11,403 bases of DNA from an uncultured Roseiflexaceae bacterium (GTDB lineage Bacteria > Chloroflexota > Chloroflexia > Chloroflexales > Roseiflexaceae): the NCBI GenBank assembly GCA_903868295.1, contig CAIPUQ010000465.1, positions 1-11,403 on the forward strand, given 5' to 3'. The translations under genes and the position numbers were made by a program. A model generated the notes under the pieces. It saw only the letters and a program-made list of their open reading frames with translations. It did no database searches and was not told where the DNA came from. This document shows positions 1 to 6,176 of this stretch, piece by piece (position 1 is the first letter of the stretch; the number at the start of each line of letters is the position of its first letter).

Positions 1-1
1 C

Positions 2-457
2 ACAGTGTTTGACCTCAATCTCAAAGGAACGTTTTTTGGGGTGCAAGCAGCGGCACGCCAGATGGTCACCCAAGGGCGCGGCGGGCGCATTGTCCTATCC
101 TCATCGGTGACCGGCGTCACGGCAATGGCAGGAGCCGCTGTTTATGGCACCTCAAAGGCTGCCTTGCGTCATCTCGCGTCGATTTTGGGGGTTGAACTCG
201 GTCGAATTGGTATCACCGTCAACGCAATTGCAATAGGCGCGACGATCAATGACCGCAATCTTGCTGACAACCCCGAGTATGCCAGCCTGTGGGGTACCCT
301 CTCGCCAATGGGGCGTGTAGGGACACCGCAGGATGTCGCTCAGACGGTCCGCTATTTGTGTTCAGACGCAGCGCAACTCGTCAACGGACAGACGCTGACG
401 ATCGACGGCGGATGGACATTGACCAGCCCGTTATCAGCAGGAGAACGCCAGCAATGA
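2..457 (+). CDS. Short-chain dehydrogenase/reductase (SDR), C-terminal part, 5' end outside window
   Basis: This frame is open from the window edge, so the N-terminal Rossmann half with the TGxxxG cofactor motif is missing and 151 residues are visible. The remaining part shows the classical SDR Asn-Ser-Tyr-Lys tetrad: Asn in DLNLKGTFF (codon at 17), Ser in LSSSVTG (codon at 104), Tyr in YGTSK (codon at 143) and its Lys (codon at 155). The end, VNGQTLTIDGGWTL, is the usual SDR C-terminus. The family catalyses NAD(P)-dependent oxidation or reduction of alcohols, sugars or ketones in the cytoplasm; the substrate cannot be read here. A GTG at 5 could be mistaken for a start, but it lies in the middle of the fold. 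The stop codon overlaps the next gene's ATG (ATGA at 454-457), implying translational coupling with a HAD phosphatase and hence a sugar or polyol substrate (inference). Confidence 0.9.
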   Translation, partial: TVFDLNLKGTFFGVQAAARQMVTQGRGGRIVLSSSVTGVTAMAGAAVYGTSKAALRHLASILGVELGRIGITVNAIAIGATINDRNLADNPEYASLWGTLSPMGRVGTPQDVAQTVRYLCSDAAQLVNGQTLTIDGGWTLTSPLSAGERQQ

Positions 458-1266
458 TTGAAGTCATTCATCGCCCAGACCATCGCCCAGTCGTTGCAGC
501 TGTTGATTTTGATGGGACGCTGTCTCTCATTCGTATGGGCTGGCAAGTGGTCATGCATGACGTCATGAAGCGTGCGCTCGCCCCGTATCATCCTCACCTC
601 GATCGAATCGATGCCGAGATATCGAGCTATATTGCCCGCTCCACCGGTCAACCCAGCATCATTCAGATGGCGTGGGTAGACGAGCATGTGCATCTCTATG
701 GCGGACCGCATCACGGTGCTCAGCATTACCTCGATGAGTTTAGTGATGCCATGCGTGAACGGATCGATACGCGCATTGCGACGATGACGACAACGCAGGC
801 AGCAGATCACCACATGATCTTGGGCGCACGTACGTTCCTGCAGCGCCTGGCTGACTATGGCGTCCATATCGCCCTGATCAGCGGAACAGAACACCACCAT
901 CTCATCCGCGAAAGCAGAGCACTCCGCATCGATCATTTCTTCGATGCAGGCATCTATGGCCCTGGGGGCCACGCCCCTGGCTTTACCAAAGCCGAAGCGA
1001 TGGCAGCACTGGTCGAGCGCTATGCGCTTATTCCAGGGCAGCTCCTCTCTGTCGGTGATGGACCGGTCGAAATTTCTGCCGGCAAATCACTCGACGGGTA
1101 CTGCATCGCAGTCGCATCCGACGAAGAGTCCGGCACGCTCGATCTCCATAAACGCACGCACCTGTTACATGCGGGAGCTGACGCAGTTGTTGCGAACTTT
1201 GCATCAATCGATACGATCGCCGCACTCTTATTTGATGGAGCAGGCCATGCGTCATCCACGCTTTGA
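454..1266 (+). CDS. HAD-superfamily hydrolase (phosphatase-like)
   Basis: This 270-residue cytoplasmic protein has all four HAD motifs. Motif I is VDFDGT (nucleophile Asp18, general acid Asp20), motif II is LISGT (Ser143), motif III is the Lys in GFTKAEAM (Lys179), and motif IV is VGDGPVEI (Asp202, Glu206). Residues 25-120 between motifs I and II are mostly helical in composition, fitting a C1-type cap. HAD enzymes of this architecture usually remove phosphate from sugar phosphates, nucleotides or related small molecules by way of an aspartyl-phosphate. The start at 454 is chosen because it overlaps the SDR stop and is preceded by AGGAG at 438-442; the frame is open further upstream, but that stretch lies within SDR codons. 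The next gene starts 20 bases before this one's stop. Substrate unknown; from the neighbouring kinase I infer a phosphosugar. Confidence 0.88.
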   Translation: MIEVIHRPDHRPVVAAVDFDGTLSLIRMGWQVVMHDVMKRALAPYHPHLDRIDAEISSYIARSTGQPSIIQMAWVDEHVHLYGGPHHGAQHYLDEFSDAMRERIDTRIATMTTTQAADHHMILGARTFLQRLADYGVHIALISGTEHHHLIRESRALRIDHFFDAGIYGPGGHAPGFTKAEAMAALVERYALIPGQLLSVGDGPVEISAGKSLDGYCIAVASDEESGTLDLHKRTHLLHAGADAVVANFASIDTIAALLFDGAGHASSTL

Positions 1267-2215
1267 TCGTAGTCAATTGCATGTATTACCTCTCGGCGAG
1301 CGCATCCACGACATGCATCGCCGCGATGTACTACCCCTCGAAGTGCTAGCCGATACTTTTTCGTCACCTGCCATGACCGCACTCATACCCGCGATACGCA
1401 CTGCTCGTGCAGCAGGCAAGCCTGTTGTCATCATTATGGGTGCGCATGTCATCAAACAAGGGACATCACGCTACATCATCGACCTCATGGAACGGGGATT
1501 GGTCACGCATGTCGCCCTGAATGGTGCTGGACTCATCCACGATTACGAGCTCGCTCTGATTGGTGCAACCACCGAAAGCGTAGCGACCTACATTTCGCAA
1601 GGGCAGTTCGGCCTATGGGATGAAACAGGCCGCATCAACGATCACATTACGGCAGCCGCAGCCCGTGACGCAGGAATCGGCGAATACCTCGGCGAGGTCA
1701 TCGACACGCCGGACTTTCCGTTTCGTGAACTATCTATTCTTGCAGCTGGCCATCGGCTAGGAATCCCCGTCACCGTCCATGTAAGTATCGGCCAAGACAT
1801 CATCCACGAACACCCAAACTGTGATGGTGCAGCGGTGGGCGCTGCAAGTTACACCGACTTTTTGATCCTGACCCAGACTATCTCCCAGCTCGAGGGCGGG
1901 GTGATGCTCAATATCGGCAGCGCGGTGATGGGTCCCGAGGTGTATCTCAAGGCGCTGGCGATGGCCCGCAATGTCGCACACCAGCAACACAGGACCATCG
2001 CACACTTCACTACCGCCGTATTCGATATGGTCACCCTCCCCGATGACCTCTCGATCGAAGCGCCAAAGAGTGAACCCGCCTACTACTACCGTCCATTCAA
2101 AACAATTTTGGTGCGCACCGTTCGAGACGGCGGGACGAGCTTCTACGTTTGTGGCGACCACCGCCAGACAATCCCTGCACTTTGGCAAGGATTATGTCAC
2201 GTAAACGAATCATAG
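1247..2215 (+). CDS. Uncharacterised enzyme-like protein, possibly deoxyhypusine-synthase-like
   Basis: This 322-residue protein has no signal peptide or membrane segment. I do not recognise it with certainty. Visible blocks are PVVIIMGAHVIK (59-70), LNGAGLIHDYELALIGATTE (91-110), VHVSIGQDIIHEHPNCDGAA (177-196), GGVMLNIGSAVMGPEVYLKA (217-236) and YYYRPFKTILVR (279-290). The alternating hydrophobic strands and glycine-rich turns suggest a Rossmann-like nucleotide-binding fold. The GAGLIHDYELA block and a late Lys (Lys285) faintly recall deoxyhypusine synthase (NAD-dependent, PF01916); this is a hypothesis from memory, not an established assignment. The ATG at 1247 is preferred because GGAG at 1237-1240 sits at ideal distance; an ATG at 1235 would add four residues. 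The gene overlaps the HAD stop and precedes a PfkB kinase by 10 bases, so it probably acts in the same pathway. Confidence 0.8.
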   Translation: MRHPRFDRSQLHVLPLGERIHDMHRRDVLPLEVLADTFSSPAMTALIPAIRTARAAGKPVVIIMGAHVIKQGTSRYIIDLMERGLVTHVALNGAGLIHDYELALIGATTESVATYISQGQFGLWDETGRINDHITAAAARDAGIGEYLGEVIDTPDFPFRELSILAAGHRLGIPVTVHVSIGQDIIHEHPNCDGAAVGAASYTDFLILTQTISQLEGGVMLNIGSAVMGPEVYLKALAMARNVAHQQHRTIAHFTTAVFDMVTLPDDLSIEAPKSEPAYYYRPFKTILVRTVRDGGTSFYVCGDHRQTIPALWQGLCHVNES

Positions 2216-2225
2216 GAGCGGTACA

Positions 2226-3251
2226 ATGAACAGAAAACGACTCGCAACGATCTTAGACGCGTTCAAAGGTGTACGCATCGCGGTGTGCGGCGATTTCTTC
2301 CTCGATCGATACCTATGGATCGATCCTGCACGCGCCGAAATCTCCGTCGAAACAGGGTTGGTTGCGCACCAAGTGACGCACCAGACGAGTGCACCAGGGG
2401 CTGCAGGCACGGTAGCCGCAAATCTCGCCGCACTTGGCGCCCATGTTGTGTGCCTGGGTGTCGTCGGTGACGACGGCGACGGCTACATGCTGCGTCAGGG
2501 TCTGCATGCGATTGGTGTCGATGAAAACCTCATGATACTCACCCCTGAACGACCAACCGCGACATACACGAAGCCCGTGATTCGCCAACCCGACAATACA
2601 GTCGTCGAACGCGAACGGCTCGATATTCGCAGCCGCGAACCGCTCCCATCACGGTACACCATGCAGTTGGCAGATCATCTCGAGACCCTCGCCCCGCGCA
2701 TCGACGCAATTGTGTACGCCGATCAAATGCCAGAACACGGCGCAGGCGTGGTCGATGCACACATCCATGCTGCGATCGAACGCATCGCAGCGGCACATCC
2801 ACAGCTCGCGATGTATGCAGACTCGCGCCAACGCATCGGCCTGTTCCGCGATGTTGTGATCAAACCAAACATCCACGAGGCACGTGCAGCGTTGAGTGGG
2901 GCAACAGCTGCGCCGAGCGACAATGACGTGCTCGTACGGTTGCTCGCTGAACAAACGCGGCGTCCCGTGGTCATGACCCTCGGACCAGCTGGGGTTTTGG
3001 TATACGAAAATGGTGCGACAACACACATCAGCGGCGTACCCGTTGATTGCCCCATCGATGTTGTGGGCGCCGGTGATAGTGTTATGGCGGCGCTCGCGGT
3101 GAGCACGGCGGCCGGGGCGACTCTGGTCGAAGCAGCCGAAATAGCCATGCTGGTTGCCGCCGTCACGATCCGCAAACTCGGAACCACCGGCACCGCGACC
3201 CCTGCCGAGATACTCGATATCGCCCAAAGGTATGACCGCCTCGATGCCTGA
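2226..3251 (+). CDS. PfkB/ribokinase-family sugar kinase, HldE (RfaE) domain-I-like
   Basis: This 341-residue kinase has the PfkB layout. The N-terminal strand AVCGDFFLDRYLWID (19-33) resembles the start of HldE domain I, SAPGAAGTVAANLAALGAHV (55-74) is the substrate-side glycine motif, KPNIHEA (213-219) and VMTLGPAGVLVYE (249-261) lead to the nucleotide site, and DVVGAGDS (278-285) carries the anion hole and catalytic base Asp284. The tail KLGTTGTATPAEI also matches heptose kinases. PfkB enzymes transfer ATP phosphate to a sugar hydroxyl; HldE domain I makes heptose 1,7-bisphosphate. The protein ends after the kinase domain, so HldE's nucleotidyltransferase domain is absent. AGGAG at 2214-2218 precedes the ATG by seven bases. 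It is the last gene of the cluster in this window. Family assignment is firm; heptose as substrate is inference. Confidence 0.9.
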   Translation: MNRKRLATILDAFKGVRIAVCGDFFLDRYLWIDPARAEISVETGLVAHQVTHQTSAPGAAGTVAANLAALGAHVVCLGVVGDDGDGYMLRQGLHAIGVDENLMILTPERPTATYTKPVIRQPDNTVVERERLDIRSREPLPSRYTMQLADHLETLAPRIDAIVYADQMPEHGAGVVDAHIHAAIERIAAAHPQLAMYADSRQRIGLFRDVVIKPNIHEARAALSGATAAPSDNDVLVRLLAEQTRRPVVMTLGPAGVLVYENGATTHISGVPVDCPIDVVGAGDSVMAALAVSTAAGATLVEAAEIAMLVAAVTIRKLGTTGTATPAEILDIAQRYDRLDA

Positions 3252-3549
3252 TACATGGATAATTCCGGTGGGCATTGCGTCTTACTTCGCTGTCTGGTTT
3301 CTGACAGAAAACAGCACGTTATGTACATCCGCTGCTGTCGTCTGCATGACGTACGACAGCGGCGTGAGAGTTGTAGTCACGGAGCGGTATCGGGCATGTA
3401 TTGATCGGGTTTTGGATCGTTTTTCACTGATGCAATACTGCATGCTGAGGTTACGCAACAATTTATTCAGTGCCTAACAGCACGAAGACAGTGCGCCCGC
3501 ACAGCAACTACCCTGCACGCGATGCTTATCTGATTCTCACCCCGCTCCA
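3252..3549. other. Intergenic region without a recognised gene
   Basis: About 300 bases lie between the kinase stop and the tmRNA promoter. A frame running through from inside the kinase gene continues to about 3477, but it shows no family motif and has no good ribosome binding site. The only structure I see is an imperfect inverted repeat at 3331-3363 and a weak 5-bp one at 3290-3307. Confidence 0.6.
3331..3363. repeat. Imperfect inverted repeat downstream of the kinase gene
   Basis: The arm GCTGCTGTCGT (3331-3341) pairs with ACGACAGCGGC (3353-3363) over 11 positions with one T-G wobble, around an 11-base loop. No T-run follows on either side, so it is not a canonical intrinsic terminator. 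It could still act as a transcript-end or RNA-stabilising hairpin for the cluster ending at 3251, or as a protein-binding site. Confidence 0.45.
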
Positions 3550-3578
3550 TTGACTGCATATACCAGAGGGGGTATAGT
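3550..3578 (+). promoter_or_regulatory. Sigma-70-type promoter of ssrA
   Basis: TTGACT (3550-3555) and TATAGT (3573-3578) are separated by exactly 17 bases. Both hexamers differ from the consensus at one position. The mature tmRNA 5' end lies 12 bases after the -10 element, which leaves a few leader bases for RNase P to remove, as expected for a tmRNA. Confidence 0.8.
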
Positions 3579-3589
3579 AAGCGTTGTTA

Positions 3590-3955
3590 GGGGATGTTTG
3601 GTATTGACAGGGTAGGACCCTGTGTAGTTGCACGTCGAGCCGCCCAGTCTCGTTAAAGGGGCACCGGCATAACTGCCAACAACATCAGCGCTCCGTCGTT
3701 CTCACGAACGACCGCGTTCGCTGCCTAACTAATAGGTAGCCGTTTACCACCCCTCGCCCGGCCGGGTGAGTAGACGCAAACGCCGGGACGCTCCGAGGGA
3801 ACTGATTCCGCACCTCGGCTAAGCTAAGGAAAATCGCTGGATGAACGCTTTGTCAGGCGTGTGCGCATCCGGTTAAAATAAACGACTGAATACACGTGTA
3901 GATGCTCGCAGTTCGCCTATTTTGGACGGGGGTTCGACTCCCCCCATCTCCACCA
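3590..3955 (+). ncRNA. ssrA: Transfer-messenger RNA (tmRNA), one-piece
   Basis: tmRNA rescues ribosomes stalled on broken mRNAs: it enters with SmpB as an alanyl-tRNA mimic and then supplies a short message that tags the unfinished protein for proteolysis. The 366-base gene has a tRNA-like acceptor stem in which GGGGATG (3590-3596) pairs with CATCTCC (3945-3951, one G-U), followed by A and an encoded CCA end (3953-3955). The T arm has a 5-bp GGGGG/CCCCC stem (3928-3932 with 3940-3944) and a TTCGACT loop. The 5' side carries the conserved tract TTGGTATTGACAGG. The tag frame starts at 3675; several GC-rich segments after it fit the pseudoknot region. It is the one-piece form, not permuted. A matching promoter and terminator flank it, so it is an independent transcription unit. 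Confidence 0.97.
3675..3728 (+). other. tmRNA tag reading frame (ANNISAPSFSRTTAFAA)
   Basis: The resume codon is probably GCC at 3675. Reading gives ANNISAPSFSRTTAFAA and then TAA at 3726-3728, 17 residues in all. It begins with Ala-Asn as tmRNA tags usually do and ends in a small hydrophobic AFAA where many bacteria have ALAA, the ClpXP-recognised end. The stop lies at the base of a small hairpin (GCTGCCT at 3720-3726 with AGGTAGC), which is typical for tmRNA. Confidence 0.88.
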
Positions 3956-3961
3956 CATCGG

Positions 3962-3995
3962 CAGACGCACCAGCGATGGTGCGTCTGTCTTTTTT
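3962..3995 (+). terminator. Intrinsic terminator of ssrA
   Basis: A perfect 10-bp stem, CAGACGCACC (3962-3971) with GGTGCGTCTG (3978-3987), closes a 6-base loop and is followed by TCTTTTTT (3988-3995). It begins six bases after the encoded CCA end of the tmRNA. Confidence 0.93.
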
Positions 3996-4090
3996 CGATG
4001 AAAATCTCGCTCATGCACGGCAAATTACAGTATTGCGTGATTATGTATTTTATGGTAATCTCCACTCAGACGTTTATATACAGAGGTTAC

Positions 4091-5056
4091 ATGCAATTTA
4101 GATCAACGCCAATCACCCCGCTTTCACGCGCTCAAGGGTGCTTACTCGGGCAGTTCGCTGGTGACTCGTTAGGTGGGCTGGTCGAATTTCAACGGCCAGA
4201 GTCCATCCGCCAGCGGTACCCTGACGGTGTGACGGAACTCGCAGATGGCGGAACGTGGAGCAACCTCGCCGGGCAACTGACCGACGACAGCGAGATGGCA
4301 CTCATGTTGGCACGGTGCCTCATTTCAAAGGGAAATTATTCCCCTGAAGCGGCCTACGAGGCATATGTCCAATGGAAGGACTCGCACCCGTTTGACATGG
4401 GATATGCCACCAGTTCAGCGCTCTCGGGTAGGCCCAATCCCGATACGCAGGCCAACGGTGCATTGATGCGCATCAGCCCGTTAGGTATTTTTGGTGCACA
4501 ATATCCCGCCGAGACCGTCGCGCAATGGGCTGATGCAGATGCGTCCCTCACCCACCCCAACGCAGTACCTAGGGCAGCGAGTGTGCTGTTCGCAATGGCC
4601 ATCGCCCATGTCATTCGGACCGGGTGTACGGCGCAGGAACTGTATGATCAGATTGTGCGGTGGGCACATGAGCTCAACGTACCAGAAACATTGTTGACCG
4701 TTATCAGCGCCGCTGCAACACAACGTCCTACGACATACACCCACCAGCAGGGCTGGGTGTTGATTGCCTTGCAAAACGCACTATGGCAGCTTGTGAATGC
4801 GGATTCGTTCCGAAACGGCGTCCAAGACACGGTCATGCAGGGCGGTGATACCGACACCAACGCAGCAATTTGTGGCGCGCTCCTGGGTGCGGTCTATGGC
4901 CGTGAAGCAGTCCCACAAACGTGGGTCGATGCGTTGCTTGAGTGTCGCCCGAGCCCAGATAACCCGCGGAGCAATCATCCGCGACCGGAGATTTTTTGGC
5001 CCGTAGACGTGCTCACCCTGGCCACAAACCTGCTCGAACATCCACCGCTCCCATAA
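4091..5056 (+). CDS. ADP-ribosylglycohydrolase family protein (DraG/ARH-like)
   Basis: This 321-residue cytoplasmic protein belongs to the ADP-ribosylglycohydrolase family, whose members use a two-metal (Mg/Mn) centre to remove ADP-ribose from proteins, nucleic acids or small molecules. The helical N-terminus has GCLLGQFAGDSLGGLVEF (16-33), the metal-binding TDDSEMA follows (Asp65, Asp66, Glu68), and the C-terminal metal motif is GGDTDTNAAICGALLGA (251-267, with Asp253, Asp255 and Thr256). SLTHPN (152-157) is also typical. All expected ligands are present, so it should be active. The ATG at 4091 is chosen because AGAGG (4082-4086) precedes it; the same frame is open upstream, but that DNA is the tmRNA and its terminator. 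No ADP-ribosyltransferase gene lies beside it, so its physiological target is unknown. Confidence 0.92.
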   Translation: MQFRSTPITPLSRAQGCLLGQFAGDSLGGLVEFQRPESIRQRYPDGVTELADGGTWSNLAGQLTDDSEMALMLARCLISKGNYSPEAAYEAYVQWKDSHPFDMGYATSSALSGRPNPDTQANGALMRISPLGIFGAQYPAETVAQWADADASLTHPNAVPRAASVLFAMAIAHVIRTGCTAQELYDQIVRWAHELNVPETLLTVISAAATQRPTTYTHQQGWVLIALQNALWQLVNADSFRNGVQDTVMQGGDTDTNAAICGALLGAVYGREAVPQTWVDALLECRPSPDNPRSNHPRPEIFWPVDVLTLATNLLEHPPLP

Positions 5057-5127
5057 CGGGTGGTTGTTGCGCACTGCCATACATTCTTGTTGTATGATTA
5101 TGGTGTACATACGACACGGAGTAGTAA

Positions 5128-5631
5128 ATGCAAACCAAACACATTCTCATAACGAGCGTGCTCGCGCTGACCCTCGTCGCCTGCGGACAGAGCGACGAAC
5201 AACGCATCCAAACACAAGTAGCGACGGCACTCGTTGCCACCCAGGTCGCCCAAGATGCCATCAACACGGCTGTCGCCGCGACCATGAGCACGCAACCAAC
5301 AGCTACTGTTGCTGCAACGGTGCCCCCAACTGCAGTACCGGTTCAGCCCGCACCAGCGAAGCCGCAACCGACTGCTGCACCAGCACAGCCGACTGCAATA
5401 CCACCGACCGCAACAGGACCAGCAGTTACCGAGACTGCAGTAGCAGCGACTGCAACCCAAGACCTCGCGGTGGCTTCTGCGACGGCACAGTTCACTGCAG
5501 TGCCAGGCACTGCAACGCCTGCTCCTGCGAGTGCAACGGTTGCAGTGACAACAGTGCCAGCTACCGCTACAACCGCAGCAACCAGCATCCCCGCAACAGC
5601 GACGGTAGCCGCTCCGACGGCAACCCCATAA
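5128..5631 (+). CDS. Small Ala/Thr/Pro-rich lipoprotein
   Basis: This 167-residue protein starts with a lipoprotein signal: charged MQTKH, hydrophobic ILITSVLALTL and lipobox LVAC with Cys19 as the lipidated residue. A short helical segment (about 20-50, DEQRIQTQVATALVATQVAQDA) could form a coil. From residue 53 to the end the protein is low-complexity and dominated by Ala, Thr, Pro and Val, with recurring PTA, TAV and ATAT units and no folded domain. It probably serves as an extended surface spacer or stalk, possibly glycosylated on Thr (inference). GGAG (5118-5121) is six bases before the ATG; a TATGAT at 5093-5098 may be the -10, but I see no good -35. The next gene starts 19 bases later, suggesting an operon. 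Function unknown. Confidence 0.85.
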   Translation: MQTKHILITSVLALTLVACGQSDEQRIQTQVATALVATQVAQDAINTAVAATMSTQPTATVAATVPPTAVPVQPAPAKPQPTAAPAQPTAIPPTATGPAVTETAVAATATQDLAVASATAQFTAVPGTATPAPASATVAVTTVPATATTAATSIPATATVAAPTATP

Positions 5632-5650
5632 TCGGAGAGTCGAGGCACCA

Positions 5651-6073
5651 GTGGCATTGATTTTTCAAGCAAGTAATCTCTTGGTGTTGCCGTTTTGGGT
5701 ACTGATGATATTTGCCCCTCGCTGGGGGCTCACGCGCCGCATCATTACGTCGCCTGCCATCATCGTGCCCATTGCGCTCCTGTATAGTGTGTTGGTAGTG
5801 CCCAATCTGCTGAGCATTTTGCCGCAACTCGCCAATCCTACCCTGCCCATCATACAAACGTTGTTGTCGAGCGATACCGGGGCAACGACGGCGTGGATCC
5901 ACTTTTTGGCATTTGATTTGTGGGCGGGTCGTTGGGTGTACCTCGACGCCCAAGAACGTGGCATACCCGTGTGGCTCGTGTCCATTTGTCTGGGCGCTGT
6001 CTTCATGGCCGGACCATTTGGTTTGCTCGTCTATTTGGGAATCCGTTGGGGTATGCAGCGAAGACACCAGTAG
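5651..6073 (+). CDS. ABA4-like (DUF4281) family integral membrane protein
   Basis: This 140-residue protein has about four hydrophobic segments (roughly 5-22, 33-55, 80-98 and 107-130) and a basic C-terminus RWGMQRRHQ. The motif HFLAFDLWAGRWVYLDA (84-100), followed by ERGIP, and the N-terminal LPFWVLMIFAPRW are hallmarks of the ABA4-like family (PF14108). The plant member ABA4 is required for neoxanthin formation; bacterial members have no assigned role that I know. The start is GTG at 5651 with GAGG at 5642-5645; the hydrophobic N-terminus begins directly after it. It lies 19 bases behind the lipoprotein gene and ends before a strong hairpin at 6096. No carotenoid gene is visible nearby, so a pigment role is not supported by context. 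Confidence 0.85.
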   Translation: MALIFQASNLLVLPFWVLMIFAPRWGLTRRIITSPAIIVPIALLYSVLVVPNLLSILPQLANPTLPIIQTLLSSDTGATTAWIHFLAFDLWAGRWVYLDAQERGIPVWLVSICLGAVFMAGPFGLLVYLGIRWGMQRRHQ

Positions 6074-6095
6074 CATCTGTTCTGCTTGACATGAG

Positions 6096-6134
6096 CAAAC
6101 CCTGCCAGAGACGCACACGTCTTGGCAGGGTTTG
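6096..6134. terminator. Long hairpin between convergent genes, likely bidirectional terminator
   Basis: CAAACCCTGCCA (6096-6107) pairs perfectly with TGGCAGGGTTTG (6123-6134). The stem continues inside with AGACG/CGTCT and one bulged G, leaving a CACA loop. It lies 22 bases after the ABA4-like stop and 42 bases after the minus-strand hydrolase stop. T-rich flanks are short on both sides, so termination efficiency is uncertain, but position and stem length fit a shared terminator. Confidence 0.75.
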
Positions 6135-6176
6135 TTGCGACACGTTACCGTGTCGATATGCGAGACTTTTACAGCC

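Noticed and set aside
289..453. Upstream extension of the HAD hydrolase frame to an ATG at 289
   Set aside because: It lies within the conserved C-terminus of the SDR gene, and the ATG at 454 has a good ribosome binding site and a coupled ATGA junction.
352..972. Minus-strand open frame of 206 codons
   Set aside because: It lies opposite the SDR and HAD genes, which have clear motifs; its composition is rich in Cys, Arg, Met and Ile with no recognisable domain.
944..1246. Upstream extension of the third gene's frame to 944
   Set aside because: The added 101 residues overlap HAD motifs III and IV and have no family-like composition; 1247 has GGAG at the right distance.
2649..3328. Two long minus-strand open frames opposite the kinase
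   Set aside because: They mirror the codon bias of the PfkB gene and show no motifs or ribosome binding sites.
3154..3477. Plus-strand frame running from inside the kinase into the gap
   Set aside because: The first third is an alternative frame of the kinase; the remainder shows no domain, and no Shine-Dalgarno site precedes an internal ATG.
3590..3955. A lone tRNA gene at the CCA-ended stem
   Set aside because: The acceptor 5' strand is about 340 bases upstream and there is no anticodon arm; the whole is a tmRNA.
3902..4090. Protein start inside the tmRNA for the ADP-ribosylglycohydrolase frame
   Set aside because: It would translate the tRNA-like end of ssrA and its terminator; homology begins just after the ATG at 4091.
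5064..5672. Long alternative frames on both strands across the lipoprotein gene
   Set aside because: They arise from the low-complexity repeats; the alternatives are Cys/Ser/Arg-rich or featureless, whereas the frame at 5128-5631 has a lipobox and a ribosome binding site.
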